Source: JAWLEV01 sp046538105 (GTDB lineage Bacteria; Chloroflexota; Anaerolineae; UBA1429). Taken from it: a DNA stretch of 64,000 nucleotides. Both the position numbers and the translations under genes were made by a program. Position 1 is the first letter of the stretch. Each line of letters starts with the position of its first letter. The notes under the pieces are model-generated. The model did not search any database and had not been told where the DNA came from. It worked only from the letters and a program-made list of their open reading frames with translations. Below are positions 34,942 through 44,021 of the stretch, piece after piece. The stretch is taken from contig JBKHJO010000008.1 in NCBI GenBank assembly GCA_046538105.1, positions 1-64,000 of the forward strand. The letters are read 5' to 3'.

Positions 34942-37698
34942 CTAGGTTTTAGCCCTCTGGCTCTGGATCATCTTGACCATCTCTACCGCTACAAAGACGA
35001 TGGAACTGAAAGCGAGACTGATGCCCAGTTGCTCCAACGTTAAGGGGCTTGTGTCAAAGATGGTCTGCATAAAGGGAACGTAGATCACGGCCAACTGGAG
35101 CACAAGGGTCAGGGCCACTGCTCCTAGCAAGGCGGGATTGGTGAAGAGACCCAACTGAATGAGTAGCAACCGATCCGAGCGGATGGCAAGAGCATTTCCC
35201 ATTTGGGCCAGGGCCAGGGTGGTGAAGACCATGGTGCGCCATGTACCACCGGCAAGATCCACTTCGGGACTGGCAGCGAGGAACTGCGGCAGCAGGGCCA
35301 CGATCCCCATCAACGGCCCCACCCAGAGAATGTAGGTGCCGAGGCCGCGGGCCAGGACGCTCTCATTGGGGGAATGGGGAGGACGTTCCATGATGTCCGG
35401 CGCCGAGGGTTCCACCCCCAAAGCCAGTCCAGGCAGACCATCCGTCACCAGGTTGATCCACAGGATCTGGATAGCGTTTAGAGGGATAGACAAGCCAAGG
35501 AGCGGAGCGATCAGCATGACCAGGATCTCTCCTACATTGCTCGACATCGTATATTTGACGAACTTGCGAATATTCTCATAGATGGTGCGCCCTTCTTCCA
35601 CTGCCTTGACGATGGTGGCAAAATTGTCATCCAAGAGGATCATCTTGGAGGCTTCTTTGCTCACGTCAGTTCCCGTGATGCCCATGGCCACGCCGATATC
35701 GGCACGTTTGAGGGCCGGCGCGTCGTTCACCCCGTCGCCCGTCATGGCCACGAAATGCCCCTTATCCTTCAGAGCCTCCACGATCTTGACTTTATCCTCT
35801 GGATTGACCCTCGCATAGACGGCCACCTGCTCCACGATGTCTTCCAGTTCCCGTACGCTCATGCGTGCCAATTCTCGCCCTGTGAGAACGCGATCCTGCC
35901 CCTCTTGTACGATTTCCAGATCTCGCGCGATATTCAAAGCCGTCAGGGGGTGATCTCCGGTGATCATCACCGGCCGGATGCCTGCAGCGCGACACTCTTG
36001 CACTGCATCATGGACCTCGGGGCGAGGAGGATCTATCATGCCCGTCAATCCTACAAAGAGGAGGTTCTTTTCTATCGTTGATTCGTCTATCTTTTCGGGC
36101 AGCGTGTCGAGCAGTTTGATGGCAACGCTCAGAACGCGTATCCCTTTTCCGGCGAGTTTGTCGTTCGCATTCTCAATACGCTTTCGCCACTCATCGTCCA
36201 ACACTTCGGTCTCGCCGTTATTCCACACGCGGTCGGAGATCTCCAAGAGACCGTCGGTGGATCCTTTGGTAAAGACGATATACGACGACTCCGGGAGGTG
36301 CGATAAGCAATGCAGCCCGTTCTCTTTGTTGCATTCTTCCTCTGGAGGTCTTTCATGTACGGTGCTCATGCGTTTGCGTGCCGACTCAAAGGGCACCTCT
36401 CCAGCGCGAGGCATGAGGCGATCCAGTTCTCGCTTCCACATGCCCATGCGGGCCGCGACGACGAGGAGGGCTCCTTCGGTGGGATCCCCGACTGTGTGGT
36501 AGCCTCCCATCTCATCCTCGTCAGATTCCAGGGTGGCATCGTTGCAGAGTGCTCCGCCGGCCAGCAAAAGGGCAATGTCCGGATCGGGCTGCCCCAGGGG
36601 AGCCTCATTCGGCGAGAGGACAGCCCCCGTTCGCTGCATCTCTGTTTCGATGTCCATAGACTGCCCCGCCACGTCAAGGGCTGTCACCGTCATGCGGTTT
36701 TCGGTGAGCGTGCCCGTTTTGTCGGAGCAGATGGTGGTTACGGAGCCCAGAGTTTCCACGGCCGGCAGTTTGCGGATGAGGGCGTTGCGTCGCACCATAC
36801 GTTGCGCCCCCAGGGCCAGGGAGATGGTGACGACGGCAGGGAGCCCCTCAGGGACGGCGGCTACGGCCAGGCTGATGGCGGTGAGAAACATTTCGGTCAG
36901 TCCGGCGCCTCGCCAGACGCCTACGCCAAAGACGATGCCAGTGATGACCAGAGCACCCGTGGCCAACCATTTGCTCAGTTCGGCCATCTTTTGTTGCAAT
37001 GGTGTCTTTTCCTCGGTGACCGTCTGTAGCAGATCGGCGATGTTGCCCAGTTCGGTGTCCATTCCCGTCTCTACAACCACGCTCGTGCCCCGACCATAGA
37101 CTACGTTGGTGCCCATAAAGGCCATATTGCGCCGATCGCCGATGGCCAGTTCCTCTTCCTCGAGAGCCTTGGTCACCTTGTCCACGGGGACGGACTCGCC
37201 CGTCAGTGCGGCCTCCTGGGTGCGGAGGTTGGCAGATTCTAGGAGGCGCACGTCCGCCGGGACGCGTGCGCCGGCTTCCAGGAGGACGATGTCGCCGGGC
37301 ACGAGTTCTGTCGATTCGATCTCGTGCACGCTGCCCCCTCTACGGATTCTTACCGTGGGGACGGCGAGTTCCTTCAGGGCCGCCATGGCTCTTTCTGCCC
37401 GGTATTCCTGCGTAAAACCCAGGATGGCGTTGAGGGCGACGATGATCATGATCATGATACTGTCAGTTATCTCCCCGACGCCAAAGGAGATAGCCGCTGC
37501 CACAAGCAGCACGATGACCATGACTTCGGTGAATTGGCTGGCCATGATGTGCCAGGGGCTGCGCCCCCGCCGTTCCTCAAGTTCGTTGGGGCCGTATTCC
37601 TCGAGGCGCCTTTGCGCCTCCTTTACAGACAATCCCTCTCTTTGTGTGTTCAGTCGCTCCAAGACCTGTTCCGTCGTTTGCCTGTGCCAGTCAACCAT
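34942..37698 (-). CDS. P-type Ca2+-transporting ATPase (type II)
   Basis: A 918 aa cation pump of the PMR1/SERCA type that exports Ca2+ (or Mn2+) driven by ATP. TGES is at 166-169, PEGLP of the ion-binding M4 at 283-287, and the phosphorylated D326 in CSDKTGTLTEN. TGDGVNDAPALKRADIG closes the P domain. Ten membrane segments are predicted, with the C-terminal cation-ATPase domain complete. The first ATG of the frame is five codons earlier; AAAGG lies just before the chosen one. murI is upstream and the broken GNAT gene downstream. Unlike heavy-metal pumps it has no CPx motif. Confidence 0.95.
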   Translation of the reverse strand: MVDWHRQTTEQVLERLNTQREGLSVKEAQRRLEEYGPNELEERRGRSPWHIMASQFTEVMVIVLLVAAAISFGVGEITDSIMIMIIVALNAILGFTQEYRAERAMAALKELAVPTVRIRRGGSVHEIESTELVPGDIVLLEAGARVPADVRLLESANLRTQEAALTGESVPVDKVTKALEEEELAIGDRRNMAFMGTNVVYGRGTSVVVETGMDTELGNIADLLQTVTEEKTPLQQKMAELSKWLATGALVITGIVFGVGVWRGAGLTEMFLTAISLAVAAVPEGLPAVVTISLALGAQRMVRRNALIRKLPAVETLGSVTTICSDKTGTLTENRMTVTALDVAGQSMDIETEMQRTGAVLSPNEAPLGQPDPDIALLLAGGALCNDATLESDEDEMGGYHTVGDPTEGALLVVAARMGMWKRELDRLMPRAGEVPFESARKRMSTVHERPPEEECNKENGLHCLSHLPESSYIVFTKGSTDGLLEISDRVWNNGETEVLDDEWRKRIENANDKLAGKGIRVLSVAIKLLDTLPEKIDESTIEKNLLFVGLTGMIDPPRPEVHDAVQECRAAGIRPVMITGDHPLTALNIARDLEIVQEGQDRVLTGRELARMSVRELEDIVEQVAVYARVNPEDKVKIVEALKDKGHFVAMTGDGVNDAPALKRADIGVAMGITGTDVSKEASKMILLDDNFATIVKAVEEGRTIYENIRKFVKYTMSSNVGEILVMLIAPLLGLSIPLNAIQILWINLVTDGLPGLALGVEPSAPDIMERPPHSPNESVLARGLGTYILWVGPLMGIVALLPQFLAASPEVDLAGGTWRTMVFTTLALAQMGNALAIRSDRLLLIQLGLFTNPALLGAVALTLVLQLAVIYVPFMQTIFDTSPLTLEQLGISLAFSSIVFVAVEMVKMIQSQRAKT

Positions 37699-37786
37699 GT
37701 CACCTTTCCTCATCAGAAGACTAATCGGGAGTCCTTTTCTCCCGGATGGCCGTCATCAGCAATATGTATGATCGAATTTCTTTGGG

Positions 37787-38665
37787 CTAGTCCATGTCGT
37801 TTCGCACGTGACCGTCCACCCAGTATAGATGATATGGGGGAGAGGTCTCTTTCAGGAGTCTCTTGGTGATGCGCTGGAAATGTGAGGGGTCTCCCGTCGT
37901 CGCAAAGATAATCTTTCTCGATCCTTTCTCGTTTCCTGTGCCTCTTATATCGAGTATCTGTGCTGTCCGCCGGGCGATGGCGCCACTGGGTTCGAGTAGG
38001 CTGACATCGTCACTGACCATCTGCCTGATTGTGGGGATGAGGAACGCATAGTGGGTGCAGCCCATCACCAGCGTATCTGCTCCCGCTTCCAACAGGGGGG
38101 TGATATAGTTGCGCAGTAAAGTCCTGGTGTGTGGGGCGTCGAGAGCGCCGTCCTCGACACATTCCACCAGTTCATGGCAAACCTGGGCCATCACCCGTGC
38201 CCCTTGACCGTGGCGCCGCACCACGTCTTTGTACAGTCGTCCCTGAAACGTGCTCGCCGTGGCCAAGACGCCTACTACTCCCGTCTCTGTGAGTTGTGCT
38301 GCCGGTTTGACAGCGGGAACCATCCCCACAAAGGGGATCTTGGGGAAGGTGGCGCGCAGATGAGAGAGGGCTGCGGCGGACGCCGTATTGCAGGCCACGA
38401 CGATCAGTTTTGTCTTCTGTTGGACGAGATACCGGACAATGCCCTCGCTCAGGCGACGGATCTCTTGGACCGGGCGCGCACCGTAGGGGCAGTGGATGCC
38501 GTCGGCTACGTAAAGAAAGGACTCGTAAGGCAGTTTTCGTGCAAGGGCGCGAAGAATAGAGAGCCCCCCCACGCCCGAGTCGAATACGCCGATGGGACCC
38601 TCTATTCCAGAATGCCGCTCATGTCGAGTTGTATCTTTTTCGAGGTCGGTGCCCCTTTGTGGCAT
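37787..38665 (-). CDS. murI: Glutamate racemase
   Basis: MurI (292 aa) makes D-glutamate for peptidoglycan. The two catalytic cysteines are C92 (VVACNTASAA) and C203 (MGCTHYAFL), with D29 in FDSGVGG. An N-terminal extension of about 22 residues is polar and variable; it may be partly untranslated, but AGGAGG sits 4 nt before this ATG. The gene lies between the aldo/keto reductase and the Ca2+-ATPase on one strand. Confidence 0.95.
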   Translation of the reverse strand: MPQRGTDLEKDTTRHERHSGIEGPIGVFDSGVGGLSILRALARKLPYESFLYVADGIHCPYGARPVQEIRRLSEGIVRYLVQQKTKLIVVACNTASAAALSHLRATFPKIPFVGMVPAVKPAAQLTETGVVGVLATASTFQGRLYKDVVRRHGQGARVMAQVCHELVECVEDGALDAPHTRTLLRNYITPLLEAGADTLVMGCTHYAFLIPTIRQMVSDDVSLLEPSGAIARRTAQILDIRGTGNEKGSRKIIFATTGDPSHFQRITKRLLKETSPPYHLYWVDGHVRNDMD

Positions 38666-38741
38666 TCCACCTCCTGAGGCAGGGTTGATTCTGTTAAAGA
38701 CTTGATACCGTCAGGATTTCAAGGGTTGGAACTCCTCCGCG

Positions 38742-39725
38742 CTAGTATTCGCGGTCGTAGACGGGATCTTTGCCCACCCAGCGCCCCGAGGGGAGGGCGG
38801 GAATGGCCTCGCGCTCCTCTGGCCTCAGGTCGATCTCCAATCCACCCAGGGTATCGTTGAGTTGCCCTAGAGTTCGCGCCCCCACGATGGGGCAGGTGAC
38901 GCGGGGCTCCCCAAGCACCCAGGCCAGGGCCAGTTGCGCGGGGGTGACGCCCCTTTCCTCGGCGGCCTGGACAAAGGCGTCCACGGTGTCCATGGCCCGT
39001 TCCGTATAGTAGCGGTCATAGTAGCTGTCAAAGGCCTCCAGACGGGCCCCCTTGGGCATGGACGCTCCACGCTTGTACTTGCCCGTGAGCATGCCGCCAG
39101 CCAGGGGGTTGTATGTGATCACGCCCAGACCTTCCTCCTTACAGAGGGGGAGAATCTCGTTCTCGATGCCGCGATTAAGGGCATTGTAAATGGGCTGGAT
39201 GCTGATGAATCGCGACCAGTTGTTCTTCTCCGATACGTGCAGAAACCTGGACAACTGCCAGCCTTTTAAATTCGAGCAGGCGATGTAACGTACTTTGCCC
39301 TGTCGCACCAGATCGTTCAATGTCTCCATGGTCTCCTCGACGGGTACGTCTGGATCCCAGCGGTGAATCTGATAGATGTCGATCACGTCGGTCTGCAGGC
39401 GTCTGAGGCTGTCTTCCACGGCCTTTTGGACATGTATCCTGGACAGGCCCCCATCATTGGGGTTTGGTCCCATGACCGAATAGACCTTGGTGGCCAGTAT
39501 GACCTTGTCTCGAACGCCTCGTTTCTTGATCCACCGTCCCACAACCTTTTCAGAGCCTCCCTGGGAGTACTGGTCGGCGGTGTCCAAGAAATTGCCGCCC
39601 AGTTCCATGTAGCGGTCCATAAGTTTGAAAGAGGTCTCCTCGTCTGCTTCCCGTCCAAAAGTCATGGTGCCCAGACAGACACGTGAAACTTTGAGTCCCG
39701 AACTACCAAGATTTACAATCTCCAT
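38742..39725 (-). CDS. Aldo/keto reductase
   Basis: A 327 aa NAD(P)H-dependent aldo/keto reductase (TIM barrel). The catalytic tetrad is complete: D48, Y53 (DTADQYS), K80 (ATKVYS) and H121 (QIHRWD). It resembles the oxidoreductase group of the YajO/Tas type, usually reducing aldehydes or ketones of sugars. GGGAGGAATG precedes the ATG. It lies between ttcA-like and murI genes with gaps of about 58 and 76 bp. The substrate is not predictable. Confidence 0.92.
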   Translation of the reverse strand: MEIVNLGSSGLKVSRVCLGTMTFGREADEETSFKLMDRYMELGGNFLDTADQYSQGGSEKVVGRWIKKRGVRDKVILATKVYSVMGPNPNDGGLSRIHVQKAVEDSLRRLQTDVIDIYQIHRWDPDVPVEETMETLNDLVRQGKVRYIACSNLKGWQLSRFLHVSEKNNWSRFISIQPIYNALNRGIENEILPLCKEEGLGVITYNPLAGGMLTGKYKRGASMPKGARLEAFDSYYDRYYTERAMDTVDAFVQAAEERGVTPAQLALAWVLGEPRVTCPIVGARTLGQLNDTLGGLEIDLRPEEREAIPALPSGRWVGKDPVYDREY

Positions 39726-39783
39726 GCTTCATTCCTCCCGACGTTTCAGCGAAGCGGTAAACGAATCGACGGAGCCGCGCCCC

Positions 39784-40563
39784 TCATGCCTCGAGGGGAT
39801 CGCAGCCCGCGTGCCGCAGTGTTTCGTGATAATTCTCCACGGCGTTGTATATGTTCCGTTTGATATAATTATTTTCCCGTTCCAGTTGTCGTAACACCTT
39901 TCGTACCGAATGGCGTTTCGACTTGTAACTCTCGGGGCATCGTTCCCCTTCTATGGGGAACCCGCTGGCCTTTACAAAGGGGATGATGTCTCGCTGCTCC
40001 ACAAAGGCCAAGGGGCGGATGATGATCAGGGTGCCCTCGAAAAAGCCCACCCGAGGTTCCATGCGCTCGATGCGCCCGCTGTAAAATAGGTTCATGAGGG
40101 TGGTTTCGGCGATGTCGTCCGCATGATGCCCAAAGGCCAGTTTGTTGCATCCCAGTCGGTCGGCCATCTCGAATAAAGCCTTGCGTCGGTTCCACGTACA
40201 GCGGAAGCACTTGGTGCCGTCTATCTCTTCGAGTTCGTCGGCGATCTCGATCTCCTCAGTGACCAGGGGAATATCGTGGCCCTCGCACCAGTCCTTCAGC
40301 CACGCCTCTGGCACCGCCGCGCCGCATTGGGTGTCCATGCGCACATGCCCGGCCACAAGAGTGTAGGACTCGCGGGCCGTGCGTCGACGGCGACGCAACA
40401 GATCCAGCAGGGAGAGGCTGTCCTTCCCCCCGGACACGGCCACCAGGATGGTATCGTCATCGTCGAACATGTGAAAACGTCGATCCGCCTTGTTCACCGA
40501 CTTGAGGAGATAGTAGGCCTGTTTGTCGGCTCGCCTTGGGTTACTTATCATTTGTTCACTCAT
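39784..40563 (-). CDS. TtcA-like tRNA 2-thiocytidine biosynthesis protein
   Basis: A 259 aa PP-loop ATPase of the TtcA/TtuA group. The P-loop is ILVAVSGGKDSLSLLDLL, and KCFRCTWNRRKALF contains the CxxC cysteines that hold an Fe-S cluster. LAFGHHADDIAETTLMNLF is the second family motif. It likely thiolates a cytidine or uridine in tRNA. The gene has no Shine-Dalgarno sequence; the -10 box (40573-40578) lies 9 nt before the ATG, which suggests a leaderless mRNA. Downstream C-terminal region KSKRHSVRKVLRQLE is basic. Confidence 0.88.
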   Translation of the reverse strand: MSEQMISNPRRADKQAYYLLKSVNKADRRFHMFDDDDTILVAVSGGKDSLSLLDLLRRRRRTARESYTLVAGHVRMDTQCGAAVPEAWLKDWCEGHDIPLVTEEIEIADELEEIDGTKCFRCTWNRRKALFEMADRLGCNKLAFGHHADDIAETTLMNLFYSGRIERMEPRVGFFEGTLIIIRPLAFVEQRDIIPFVKASGFPIEGERCPESYKSKRHSVRKVLRQLERENNYIKRNIYNAVENYHETLRHAGCDPLEA

Positions 40564-40572
40564 TGTGTGCAC

Positions 40573-40601
40573 ATGATACAACAAGTAGGAGCAGGAGGCA
40601 A
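40573..40601 (-). promoter_or_regulatory. Promoter of the ttcA-like gene (leaderless transcript)
   Basis: On the minus strand TTGCCT (40596-40601), 17 bp, TATCAT (40573-40578). The -10 ends 9 nt before the ATG at 40563, so the transcript should begin at or next to the start codon. Confidence 0.6.
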
Positions 40602-40663
40602 TTGGACTTGATCGTTTTGGAGAAGATCTGTACTTCTTTTGGACAGTGGTAGTCTGGTCTGCC

Positions 40664-40692
40664 TTTATTCTATCCGCCTCTTGTGTTATAGT
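40664..40692 (+). promoter_or_regulatory. Candidate promoter of the MBL-fold hydrolase gene
   Basis: TTTATT (40664-40669), 17 bp, TATAGT (40687-40692), about 35 bp before the ATG at 40727. The -35 is poor. Confidence 0.35.
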
Positions 40693-40726
40693 TTTGGAAG
40701 AGGCGATTGGATGGAGGGAGCTAACA

Positions 40727-41344
40727 ATGCTAGAAGGAATCCATTGGTTGGGACACGCGAGCGTTCGTATAGACGATAAAGTAGTGATCTATATCGATCC
40801 CTGGAAAGTTGCCGAGAGCAAGCCCGCCGATCTTATCTTGGTGACCCACGGACACCACGACCACCTGTCTCTAGAGGATATCGATAGGCTGTCGACACCG
40901 GATACAGTCATCGTATCTCCGGCGTCCTGTGCGGGGGAACTTTCAGGCGACGTGCGTACCATCTCTGTGGGGGATACTTTACAGATTGGGGAGGTCTCGA
41001 TCGAGGCAGTACCCTCTTATAATATAGATAAACCCAATCACCCCCGGGTGGCCGGAAACGTGGGGTACCTCGTCGAGGTGGGAGAGCGGCGTATATACCA
41101 TGCGGGAGACACGGACCTGATTCCCGAGATGGATGATATCCGCTGTGATGTCGCACTGTTGCCTGCGGGAGGAACGTATACCATGGATGCCGACGAGGCT
41201 GCCCAGGCTCTCTCGCACATTGAGACTCAGGTTGCCATTCCCATCCATTGGGGTGAGATCGTAGGCTCTGGGGAGGATGCCCGGCGGTTTAAGGACCAGT
41301 CACCCGAGGGAGTAGAGGTGGTCATCTTGGAAGCGGAGGGATAG
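40727..41344 (+). CDS. Metallo-beta-lactamase-fold hydrolase (UlaG-like)
   Basis: A 205 aa soluble metal-dependent hydrolase of the beta-lactamase-like fold. The metal motif is HGHHDH (H41, H43, D45, H46), with GNVGYLVEVGERRIYHAGDTD carrying further ligands and GGTYTMDADEA. Such proteins often hydrolyse lactones or cyclic phosphates; UlaG is the nearest type, but the assignment is by fold only. A 27-codon upstream extension is open; GGAGGGAG lies 8 nt from the chosen ATG. rtcA follows after 22 bp, likely in the same operon. Confidence 0.88.
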   Translation: MLEGIHWLGHASVRIDDKVVIYIDPWKVAESKPADLILVTHGHHDHLSLEDIDRLSTPDTVIVSPASCAGELSGDVRTISVGDTLQIGEVSIEAVPSYNIDKPNHPRVAGNVGYLVEVGERRIYHAGDTDLIPEMDDIRCDVALLPAGGTYTMDADEAAQALSHIETQVAIPIHWGEIVGSGEDARRFKDQSPEGVEVVILEAEG

Positions 41345-41366
41345 AACGCTGCTGGCTACTACCGCG

Positions 41367-42416
41367 TTGATAGATGGTTCCTATGACGAGGGGGGAGGGC
41401 AGATACTGCGCACGGCCCTCGCCCTCTCTGCCCTGACGGGGCGTCCCTTGCATATTGAGAACGTGCGTTCTGGGCGCAGGAATCCGGGATTGCGCCCGCA
41501 GCATCTGGCAGCCGTGCGCGCCATGGGTGTGCTTTGTGATGCGGATGTGGAGGGTGATGGCTTGGGGTCCAAGACAGTGGATTTTTGTCCTCAGTGTTCG
41601 GTCGAGGGAGGCCAATATACCTTTGATATATCGGAACTGGCTGGCCAATCGAGCGCGGGCTCGGTGACCCTGTTACTACAGGCACTCTTTGTTCCTCTTG
41701 CGTTCTCCCGGCAGGATTCGGAACTCGTTCTTGTAGGGGGTACCCACGTGCGTTGGAGCCCTCCCTATCATTATCTGGCTCACGTGTACCGCCCCTTTGT
41801 AAAGGATCTGGGTTTTGGGCTGGATCTGAAGTTGCCTACGTGGGGTTGGTATCCCAGAGGCGGGGGAAAGATCGTTGCCCGTATCGAGGGATTGGGGTCC
41901 GAGCCAGAGGGACTCTCTCTCCAGAGTGTGGAAGCACGGGGAAAATTGCTAAGAGTCTCGGGAATCTCGGCGGCATCGAATTTGCCCCGTCACATCGTCG
42001 AGCGCCAACGAGAGCAGGCGCTGGCTTATTTTCGCTCCCGTCACATCAAACCCGAGATCGAACTGGTGGACGCCCCCTCACCGGGCAAGGGGACCGTGCT
42101 TTTTGTGCTGGCCCAGTACGAGCATGTGAACGCTGGATTCACGGGATATGGCCGCATGAGGTACCCGGCCGAGGACGTGGCCGACGATGCCACCGACGCT
42201 TTTGAGGCACACAGAACAAGAAAAGGGGCCCTGGATCCCTACCTGGCGGATCAGGTGCTTCTACCCCTGACTCTGGTGCCCGGGGATTCCTCCTATACCA
42301 CCAGCCGCGTGACAGGGCACCTGTTGACCATGGCTTGGCTTGTAGAGCATTTTCTCGATCGTAGAGTGACTGTTACGGGAGAAGAGGGGACGCCCGGCCG
42401 TGTCGAGGTGGCATAG
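41367..42416 (+). CDS. rtcA: RNA 3'-terminal phosphate cyclase
   Basis: RtcA (about 349 aa) converts RNA 3'-phosphate to a 2',3'-cyclic phosphate using ATP, in RNA repair or processing. IDGSYDEGGGQILRTALALS, HLAAVRAMG, GGGKIVAR and LLTMAWLVEHFL match the family. The TTG used here has no ribosome site. The frame is open upstream, and a CTG at 41349 lies 8 nt from a GGAGG; it would add the residues needed for a complete first strand (LLATTAL). No rtcB or rtcR lies nearby. It is coupled to the MBL-fold gene. Confidence 0.92.
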   Translation: MIDGSYDEGGGQILRTALALSALTGRPLHIENVRSGRRNPGLRPQHLAAVRAMGVLCDADVEGDGLGSKTVDFCPQCSVEGGQYTFDISELAGQSSAGSVTLLLQALFVPLAFSRQDSELVLVGGTHVRWSPPYHYLAHVYRPFVKDLGFGLDLKLPTWGWYPRGGGKIVARIEGLGSEPEGLSLQSVEARGKLLRVSGISAASNLPRHIVERQREQALAYFRSRHIKPEIELVDAPSPGKGTVLFVLAQYEHVNAGFTGYGRMRYPAEDVADDATDAFEAHRTRKGALDPYLADQVLLPLTLVPGDSSYTTSRVTGHLLTMAWLVEHFLDRRVTVTGEEGTPGRVEVA

Positions 42417-42439
42417 TTGCTGATGGGTGTGTTTCCCTT

Positions 42440-42955
42440 TTAGTGGTAGCGTATCACACGGAAGCGGTACATATCGTAGGGTTCCCCGGGAGTGATTCGC
42501 GCCTTTCGCAGGGCGATGCTGACCTGTTTTTCGGCGGTGTCCACACCTTCAAGGTCGGGTAGCAGCAGGCCCCGCCGTGGGCCACTCTCCACAATGACGC
42601 CATACTCCTTTGGATCGAGTTCCTTTATGGAGTCGATAGGTTCTGGCTCGCCAAGCACGTCCACCGAGATCTCCAGGTCATCGAGTTCCTGTGCTTCGAC
42701 AGGAGGAAAACGGGGATCGCGCGTGGCGGCGCTTATGGCGTTGGCGATGACTTCTTGGACCACGTTGGATTGTCGCGGTTCGATAGTACCGATGCAGCCC
42801 CGGAGCTCTCCGTTTTTGTGTAGAGAAACAAAGATGCCCGCTTTTCTCTTCATCTCCTGGGAGAGCGTTTCGGGGGGATCCATGGGCTCATCATATTTTA
42901 TATAGTGCTCAATCGTTTTGTGGGCGATTTCGACGAGGGGATGTCTCTTGGTCAT
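42440..42955 (-). CDS. AMMECR1 domain protein (AmmeMemoRadiSam system protein A)
   Basis: A 171 aa AMMECR1-domain protein. Diagnostic are LRGCIGTIEPRQ, the conserved core, and ISAATRDPRFPPV. In many genomes this domain is paired with MEMO and radical-SAM proteins, but neither is in the window. Function is unknown. It is the last gene of the PadR-NifX-like cluster, 81 bp after the second NifX-like gene, so membership of the same transcript is uncertain. Confidence 0.85.
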   Translation of the reverse strand: MTKRHPLVEIAHKTIEHYIKYDEPMDPPETLSQEMKRKAGIFVSLHKNGELRGCIGTIEPRQSNVVQEVIANAISAATRDPRFPPVEAQELDDLEISVDVLGEPEPIDSIKELDPKEYGVIVESGPRRGLLLPDLEGVDTAEKQVSIALRKARITPGEPYDMYRFRVIRYH

Positions 42956-43036
42956 GTCTCCTCTCTTTCGTCGTCTGGTCTATGGGGTTATTTTCCCACC
43001 TCATACACCTGATTCGGAATCGCTCGTGAATCTCGC

Positions 43037-43531
43037 CTAATCCTCTTCTGACGTTTCCTCCAGACGCCTGAGCGTCTGATTGAGTTGCTCCTGTAGGGAC
43101 TCGGCTTCCTCTTTTAGTCTCCCCAGTGCATCCTTTTCGTATTCGCCTTCGGGCGGCTCATTCTCATGTTCGTGTGTTTGGCTGGTAGCGCAGGAGGTGG
43201 CCCCCTCGAGTTCACCGCCGAGATACTGCTCCAGGCTCATGCGTACCGTCCCCATGGCGCCTGTGACAGGTTCGATCCCGTACTGGGAAAAGATCTGTAG
43301 GGCCCGCGCGCCCATACCGCCCGTCAGCATGACATCCGCTCCCTGCTCCTCTATGAATTCGGGCACCTGGCCAGGTCTGTGAGCCCCATAGTAGGGATTC
43401 TCCACCTGCAGAACCTGCTCTATATCGTGGTTTTCCACATCCACGATGATAAAATAGGGACAACGTCCAAAGTGCGGACTGATGGTGCTATCTAATCCGT
43501 TCTTATCGTCTGCTGAGATGGCGATGCGCAT
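43037..43531 (-). CDS. NifX/NifB-type dinitrogenase iron-molybdenum cofactor-binding domain protein
   Basis: A 164 aa protein. The first about 105 residues match the NifX/NifB C-terminal family (AISADDKNGLDSTISPHFGRCPYFII, MLTGGMGARALQIFSQYGI), which binds Fe-S or Mo precursors or acts as a cluster carrier. Cysteine in ATSCATSQTHEHENE with neighbouring His may bind metal. The last 40 residues form a coiled coil with Leu heptads. AAAGGAGG precedes the ATG. No nif genes are nearby, so a nitrogenase role is doubtful. A paralogue is directly upstream. Confidence 0.8.
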   Translation of the reverse strand: MRIAISADDKNGLDSTISPHFGRCPYFIIVDVENHDIEQVLQVENPYYGAHRPGQVPEFIEEQGADVMLTGGMGARALQIFSQYGIEPVTGAMGTVRMSLEQYLGGELEGATSCATSQTHEHENEPPEGEYEKDALGRLKEEAESLQEQLNQTLRRLEETSEED

Positions 43532-43535
43532 GAGA

Positions 43536-44009
43536 TTATTCCTCCTTTTGCAGATTTTCAATTCGTGTCATGATGTCAGCCAAGCGTTTACGCAGTTCGG
43601 CAAGCTGTGATGTCAGGGCGACAAGCTCCCTTTGACGCCTTTCCTCGCTCAGGGGGGCGTTCTCTATCTCCAGGCTCTGAACCTGCGTGCCCTCTGCCGG
43701 GGCCTTTAGGGCCTCTACGGCTTGCCGTACTGTACTTGCCTCGGTTATATAGATATCTATCCCGGCGGCTATGAGGACATCGCGCGCGTTAGGCCCCACG
43801 TTACCCGTGAGCGCCGCATCCACATTTTTGGAAAGAACGAACTGCGCCGCCTTAATCCCTGCACCTCCGGGAGCATTCTGAGCCGGATTGGAAAGCGATT
43901 CGCTTTCCATGGTTTCGGTATCAATGAGGACGTATACAGGGCAGCGCCCGAACGTGGGACTGACACTGGCGTCCATGCCGGGTTCTTTGGCAGATACGAT
44001 GATTTGCAT
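43536..44009 (-). CDS. NifX/NifB-type protein, paralogue of the next gene
   Basis: A 157 aa protein: the NifX-type domain (IIVSAKEPGMDASVSPTFGRCPVYVLI, ALTGNVGPNARDVLIAAGI) is followed by a coiled coil of about 40 residues (RQRELVALTSQLAELRKRL). It lacks the Cys/His segment of its neighbour. It ends 4 bp before the next start and begins 12 bp after PadR stops, so the three genes form an operon. Similar coiled-coil tails could let the two paralogues dimerise. Function unknown. Confidence 0.8.
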   Translation of the reverse strand: MQIIVSAKEPGMDASVSPTFGRCPVYVLIDTETMESESLSNPAQNAPGGAGIKAAQFVLSKNVDAALTGNVGPNARDVLIAAGIDIYITEASTVRQAVEALKAPAEGTQVQSLEIENAPLSEERRQRELVALTSQLAELRKRLADIMTRIENLQKEE

Positions 44010-44021
44010 TCCGCTCCTTGC

